A DNA stretch of 64,000 nt. Source: Adiantum capillus-veneris. Lineage: Eukaryota; Streptophyta; Polypodiopsida; Polypodiales; Pteridaceae. Within the stretch, counting starts at the first letter, position 1. The number at the start of each line of letters is the position of its first letter. Shown here piece by piece: positions 58,374 to 64,000 of this stretch. Under the pieces are notes generated by a model. The model searched no databases. It was not told the origin of the DNA and saw nothing but the letters and a program-made list of their open reading frames with translations. The DNA lies in NCBI GenBank assembly GCA_014529385.2, contig CM043969.1, positions 25,933,946 to 25,997,945 on the forward strand, given 5' to 3'. The position numbers and the translations under genes are program-made.

Positions 58374-59313
58374 GTGGGTCTTCCATTAATTCAACTAAGT
58401 TTTTAAATAGTTTAATTAGGAAAGAACTATTTGGGCTAAGACTGGTTGACCTAGGAAAGAATGATTGATCATCCTTAAGACAGCTTGTCTCAAGACACCT
58501 CTGATTCCTTGGAATATTATTACTCTAGGTAGTGAGTAATGATGGTGAGTCAGCCATGAATAAGTCAACTACCTCCGTGTACATGGAGTCTTTACCCCGT
58601 GCATGTGTATGTTTTTGGATAATACTTAGGATATCCTTTTTATCCTAGAGAAACCATCCAATTGTATGGGCAACTAGTTGGTGTATGGGCGCTCGGACTT
58701 TGGGTGATGTTTTTCTGAACCCGCTTTTTATAAATAAGGAATGGGTGTCGTTTTTTCACCCTTGTTCTTGATACAAGCCAGTACTAGTCAGAGTTACTTT
58801 AGATTGACAGTACCTTGTCTTAAATCTAAAGATGTTTGTTTGTAAAAGAATGTTTCAATAGTGCTTTCAAGGGTTGTTTTAACGAATTACTGTTATAAAA
58901 AATAAAATTAATCATTAATTTCAGTTGTGTTAAGAACGTGGTAGTAATTAAATAACAAAGTACCATGTGTGAGTGCAGGGGTGGTAAGTGGGGATTGACT
59001 AAGGTTATCAATCATGGACGGGTGGACCCGATTAGTTGAGTAACTATCCATTCCCGCCGCATTGTCGTTTAAAAAAAAAAAACTCCATGGGAAGGGGAAT
59101 CTACCAACGGTTGTGCTCTCACACTTGTAGAGGGAAAAAAGCATTGGAAAAGGATTCCTTAGCCCTAGACAGAATTTATAGGGCCAAAAAAGTTTTTTCT
59201 TTTATTTTTTATTTTTTATTTGTTAGAGACTCTGATTTTTTATTAGGCCTAGAGACCTTCAAGGATCCCATCCCGTTTTTTTTTTTTTGTGTCGGCGGGT
59301 TGGGGATCTCACA

Positions 59314-59499
59314 AAAACACTATGGTGTCTTCCAAACCCATGAAACTATAGATGTAGAAGTTGACGATGACAATGATATAGAATGGGACATAGCTTCAGA
59401 ATTCTCAGATATGGATGAAGTAGATGTCAATATGGTTGGTGTGTTTGACACCAATAATGTTATGTGCCTTAAGCCCTGTAATTTTTGTTTAGTTTGATA
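59314..59499 (+). pseudogene. hAT transposase piece 6: acidic C-terminal tail
   Basis: KHYGVFQTHETIDVEVDDDND then IEWDIASEFSDMDEVDV, ending in a stop at 59497-59499. An acidic tail of this kind closes many plant hAT transposases. It follows the border of LTR-c directly and is in the same orientation as pieces 1-5. Assignment rests on position and composition, so it is the least certain piece. Confidence 0.55.
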
Positions 59500-60993
59500 A
59501 TAGTGCAAGATGGAATACAATGCTATGCTACTTGATGTCCACACCTCTCTCCCTCTCTCACACTCTCTCTCTCTTTGCAAGTTTTATAATTACTTTTGCA
59601 ATAAGATTCATAATTACAGTTAGACATAATACAAATTCTTTTCAAAAATACAAAAAGGGGGAGATGAGAGGGTACATGCAATTCTGAGATTACAAAAATT
59701 ACGATTCAACACATTGTCTTCTTGAGAAAATAGATAGGTGGAAGTGAGGAGGGTGATTAAGCCAATGATTGTGTTAGCTTATCCAATAGGTCATCTATGT
59801 TAAACTCAACACTTCTAGGCCCAGAAGTCAAGAGATTGGTATACAAGTCCTTGTTGCAAAGTACCAGGCTCGTCTAGGAAAGGTCCATACAGCAAGGCAT
59901 ATTGTTGCAGCTTTGTTTGGCCTCTGATAGCTATATCTCAAGCTCAAGGATTCAACCGCACAACATGTCAAGTGTCTCTCCTTGTCTTGCAAGATCCTAT
60001 CTCTGGATTGCTAATTCAATGAGTGTCTTTGACTCTCTAGGAAGTAGAACTATACGGAGTTTGCGTGCAGGCATTGTGTTATTGGTGTTGCTTATTGACA
60101 CTTTTGTTGCAATGCAACCATGGCCAATGCCAGCATTCTTTGGGTGGTCTGACCAATGTACCCATCTCCCTAGGATGTCATAAACATTACACTGGTGTAT
60201 GAAGTTCAATTCCACTTTATTATTGTTTGGAATGATCCTCTCTTGTTGTATGAATCTTCAAGCAGTACTCGTGCTAGCCCTTTGTGTTACGAATTTGATT
60301 GCTTTATTGGAGTGTGTTTTATTTGCGAGCTTTTGATTTTGAGCTTTTGCAATCAAAACCATTTTTGCAAGCTTTTTGATTTTAGATTCAGATCCTTTTC
60401 TAACGACACAAAAAAATAATCCAAAACAAAGACATCAGTATATGATACACACCAAAAAACATATATTACCTTGCAACAAGTTGGCTTAAAATTTAGAGTC
60501 TCTGACGATACACACAAAAAACATGTACAAGTTTCCAAAATCCCTAGTTGTGAGCTTGTACAAATGTCTAGATAGATATCACAAAGCATGCTTCTATCAC
60601 TAAAAGGGATTCAACAAAAAGTTTCATATGTCTAGAAAATCTATTCCACAACTTATACATAAGAGAAATCTCCTTCAATGCATACGTCTACACGACATTC
60701 TCTAAGCTTTAAGTTCACTACACCATAGTCTTTATCTTGTGGGTTTTCCCTAATACAAATGCAAGGTCTATGGGAGTTAGTGCAGGTTGATGAATGCCCA
60801 TGTGCTCTTTTGGTTGAAGCCCAAGAATATTCACATACACATAGTACATGTTCTTACATGCCAAAAAAGCTTTATGTGTAGATTCTCTCTTCTAAAAATC
60901 GGAAAAGGTGCAACTAGGTTCTACCTTAATGTGTACATCATAACAACTCTCTATCAAAACCCAAAAAACTATGTGTTGTTCACTTTCTAGTTA
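59500..60993. other. Unassigned stretch
   Basis: No clear gene. On the minus strand 60215-59760 reads as protein-like sequence with a few stops (DILGRWVHWSDHPKNAGIGH, RESKTLIELAIQR, DLYTNLLTSGPRSVEFNIDD), perhaps the 3' part of the pseudogene at 60994-62164. A TC-rich tract lies at 59544-59578. Confidence 0.35.
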
Positions 60994-62164
60994 ATTAGCC
61001 AAGAATGTTGCAACCATACTTGCAGTTGACTCCAATCTCTTTTGCGCTTCTTTGGAAATAGCATGTCTCCACTTACAGTTCCTACTACTAGAGGCTCCTT
61101 GTGTAAGAGGATCATTTGTATTGTTCATGTGTCGTAGTGGTGTTGCAAAATCTGCAAATTGAAATCCACTTTGCACCAAAATTTTACTCTCTTCCTTCGA
61201 TAAGTTGGTTCCAATATTCACTTTCCAGAAACTAGGAACTATATGTGAGAATTTTACTTGCCTCTATACTTTTTGTGTGTGGGTTACTTCATAATTGTAG
61301 AACCATATCCACTATGCAATTGTCTTGTCTTTAAAAGTTCTTTCAGACCAAAACATGGAGCAACCATTCCCACTCGACATCTTTGTAATTTGTTACCACA
61401 ACTTTTCTTCCCGTCTATTCCAAAACATCTCCTCATGTAATTGGTTGGCATCCTTCGTAAATTCCACTCTTCGCGGACAACTTTGACCTCTTGAACAAAC
61501 CTTGTTGAATTTTCCCTTGGCTGCACTAGAATGCTCTCTCCTGCTTCACTATCAGTGACAACATATACCTCTTTATTATCCTCTTTATCAAATTGAATAC
61601 TCCTTGGTCTCCCTCTGGTTTGTGCTGCCTTGCTTCCATTACATACTACTAGTGTTGTATTCCAATATTTTTGCACATTAGTATATGCATTCAAAAAATC
61701 ACTGACACATGCATCATAAAGTGATATTTTGTGTTTACCACCTTCACCTGCCAGCCAACTTGCATGGATTCTCTCTAATAAGTTTATGTTTCAAATGTGA
61801 GCCTTTTCCCATGGACTCTTGCTGAGCTATAAATACAAGACAAAAAACCCATATATAAGTTAAATCTCTTTTTTCATGTATTTTATATGAATCAAAGAAA
61901 AGAATGATATACCATTGTCTTAGAGATACCTCAATGGGCAATACATTGCTCCCAACAATTAAACCATCTCTCTAAAACCTTTTTCACCCACCATTCTCGT
62001 ATTGTGGAAGCTAGAAGGGAGGCCTCATTTGTAGTCTCTACTAAGAACCATGCTTCACACATTTCAATGTGATGCAATTGTCTATCTGTAGTGATATGTT
62101 TTTTAAGTGTGTTTGTGTAGACTCTTCTCCCAATGGAAAAGACACGAGCGCTCCCTCCCTCCAT
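60994..62164 (-). pseudogene. Possible intron-bearing pseudogene, unknown family
   Basis: Frame 62164-61934 (MEGGSARVFSIGRRVY ... WWVKKVLERWFNCWEQ) reaches a TGA one codon before a good donor (GAG/GTATCT near 61931). An acceptor TTTATAG/CTCAG near 61828 rejoins it in phase to AQQESMGKGSHLKHKL and then VQKYWNTTLVVCNGS and a GRPR motif (61694-61284). A last block lies at 61221-60991. The in-phase junction supports a real gene with an intron of about 100 bp. No domain recognised; it may be host or transposon-derived. Confidence 0.45.
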
Positions 62165-63943
62165 TACATTATGCCGGCCTCCATTGTATACAACTCATAT
62201 TGCCAGCCAATAAGTGTCGGCTTCATCAGACATAAATCTAGAAAAGTCTACTTGTTCATGTCCACGGTGTTTAAATTTCTCCAAAACAAGATTTGTGTTT
62301 CTTTGTCTTCTTCTTTACATTCACATTGATAGCCGTTTTTCGGCTCCGTAATTGCCATAGCAAGTTACCTCACTCTACCAAAATCACCTGAACACTGTGG
62401 ATATTCTTACCTTTTCATTGTACATAGGCGTGTGTGAGTTAGGAAATTTTTCCCATATCTCCTTAAAATCCTCAGCTAGCTAGTAATTCGGGTTAATTGA
62501 GCCAAAAATTAAATAAATTCAAAAAATAAAATATATTATGGCCCATTTGTGTGTAAATATTGCATTGTATATAGAGCCTAAATATAAGGAATTTTCATTA
62601 TTATTTTGGTATTTATTTAAATATTTCTACCTAGGTGTGCGTTATTTTTCTATGTATGCTATGTACATTTACTCACCATTACCACAACTTTCTTACCAAT
62701 TTTCATACTTGTTAATCCATATAAAAATATCTTCACAAAAGCTTCTCTTATTTTTGGTGAGAATCTACTCCAAGGAAAATCTCAAAAATACCTTTCACCA
62801 CCATCAGTCATTGCCTTTCACTAAATTCCTATTTTCTAGAGGTTATTTTTTTTATCTCTTGTAAATAAATATATTTAAATAAGAACAAATGAGGGTCCCC
62901 TCATTTGATTCCTTATATTTTCATATATCTTTTTTTCCATTTCATATTTATATATAGCTGACACTATTCTAGATTCCATGAATAATTTATATATAATAGC
63001 TTGTTTTTTCCCATCATATCCATGTATTATATTTATGCATAATCCACAACCAAGCATATTTCAAACCCCTAAGAATAAATTAGGTCATGCTCTTATGCAA
63101 GGAGGGGCTCACCTTTGGAGCCATATGCAAATTCAACAAAAGGGGGCCCACTGAAGACTTTTTTATGAAGAAAAATATATATTTTGGTGGGATTTTTTAT
63201 ATCCATCTCCACTCTGAATCTGAAGCGGTGGTCAAAATAGAAAATGTAGAACAAGAGCTGAATAATCACCTCAAAAATTTTGGTGATTTTTGGAGCGACC
63301 ACCGGTGAGCTAGTATTTTTTGAGTGGACCCCAGTCTGCCCACTTTTCTCACAAGTAGCCCATAGTCTTCTCTCACCTCTTTCCACACTTCTACACACAC
63401 ACTCATTGCTCTCAATCCCTCACTCAAACCTAAACCTTTCATGGTTTTTCTCACCTTCTTCACCATTAACCTCCCCTCTTACTTCCATAGCTCTCATATG
63501 AGGTCTACATGTACATACACCATCTCTATGCCTCTCTCTATTACTTCCAAAGTACAATTCCATCTTACCCCTTCTCTATATACATAAAAGTCAGCATGTA
63601 AACCATGCTTAACCTCTTGAAATTGAGAAATCTCATCAACCAAATTGCGATTTTCATCGCAGTAATCAACCTTGAGGGCGGTGGCATAAAGAAGAGAATA
63701 AGAAGAAGATTATCGATAGTCATTTTGGGAACCTACACAAGTAAGTACTTCTTCAAGCTTCACCATCACAAGAATTTCCTCACTTCATTCAACCATCTTA
63801 CTTCAACCATCCACGTCATTCTACCCATTGTAAATATATCATTAAGTTTCAAGTGATTACTAACACTAACCACTAACATACTAACACAAAATAGCCATTG
63901 ACCTAACCATAAAAGACACCTCAGTTCAAGACATGTACATAGT

Positions 63944-63948
<5 letters not shown>
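62165..63948. other. Unassigned AT-rich stretch
   Basis: Short open frames only (up to 108 codons at 62538-62864), with biased composition and no motif. A frame at 62358-62165 (minus, MAITEPKNGYQCECKEED) with stops may be an upstream exon of the preceding pseudogene. Confidence 0.35.
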
Positions 63949-63989
<41 letters not shown>

Positions 63990-64000
63990 CTCTCTCTCTC
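63949..64000. repeat. (CT)n microsatellite at window end
   Basis: CT dinucleotides interrupted once by GTG near 63987; runs off the window. Confidence 0.95.

Larger units (their letters stand above)
54408..59313 (+). mobile_element. Chromovirus LTR-c, plus orientation, almost complete
   Basis: Begins TAAGGTTTC (TG lost; normal start TGTAAGGTTTC) and ends GTCGGCGGG...GATCTCACA, the inverse of the solo LTR start (34478). It carries a 1338-bp TIR element. Removing it and its TSD leaves about 3.56 kb. It is followed directly by hAT sequence, so its outer end is an insertion border. Orientation is opposite to chromovirus C. Confidence 0.88.

Noticed and set aside
59036-59313. Upstream part of the 153-codon plus-strand frame ending at 59497 taken as a gene start
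   Set aside because: It lies in LTR-c and includes poly-T and poly-A runs; only the part after 59313 belongs to the hAT tail.
63605-63856. 83-codon plus-strand frame near the window end
   Set aside because: No motif or homologue recognised, composition similar to surrounding non-coding DNA.

Overview
This is plant nuclear DNA made almost entirely of transposable elements nested inside one another. I see no intact host gene, no rRNA or tRNA gene and no bacterial feature. The evidence is Ty1/copia and Ty3/gypsy polyproteins with plant-type motifs, a chromodomain integrase, BED/hAT transposase exons, target-site duplications, inverted-repeat elements and TC/CA microsatellites. Old, decayed elements with very long LTRs and a solo LTR suggest a large, slowly purged genome such as a gymnosperm. 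That placement is inference; nothing in the window fixes the species.

Layout. 1-5112: a Ty1/copia element (minus) with one uninterrupted 1449-residue polyprotein, inserted in the 3' LTR of the next element. 5113-13640: chromovirus A (Ty3/gypsy, minus), broken by stops, with a multi-kilobase LTR; its 5' LTR is absent. 14156-59499: six collinear plus-strand pieces of a hAT transposase pseudogene (BED finger, DUF659-like block, catalytic-core motifs, acidic tail). They are separated by a 436-bp perfect-style hairpin (14841-15276), a 7-kb Mutator-like element (15413-22408), gypsy element B (22603-31909, TSD CAAAC), a gag-only LTR element D (32084 to about 44506), and a 14.6-kb block (44730-59313) holding a short-LTR element, chromovirus C (minus) and inverted LTRs of the same family (plus). 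Inside D's left LTR sit a 322-bp MITE and a 4985-bp solo LTR of the chromovirus family (34478-39462, TSD AGCCT). 59500-64000: mostly unassigned, with a possible intron-bearing minus-strand pseudogene (60994-62164).

The most interesting signal concerns the chromovirus family of A, C, the solo LTR and 54408-59313. Each LTR carries a 162-bp open segment (161 in one copy) starting MA(P/T)KRTR and ending at a GT splice-donor-like site. The gag-pol frame of A and C begins right after a splice-acceptor-like CAG in the same phase. I infer that gag exon 1 lies inside the LTR and is spliced to the internal gag-pol exon. The intron would contain a second conserved reading frame (13210-13640 and 52960-53410). 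The LTR also holds long arrays of AT-rich repeats of about 152 bp between the TATA box and this exon.

Other notable points: element D has gag plus an unrecognised second reading frame but no protease, RT or integrase; element B has a 2.2-kb coiled-coil reading frame in the env-like position; a 1338-bp TIR element (55827-57164) is flanked by TTAA; and the two LTRs of D show birth of a (CT)n(CA)n microsatellite and an exact 336-bp tandem duplication. The insertion order can be read directly: the hAT gene is oldest, B, D and the Mutator-like element entered it, and the MITE and solo LTR then entered D.
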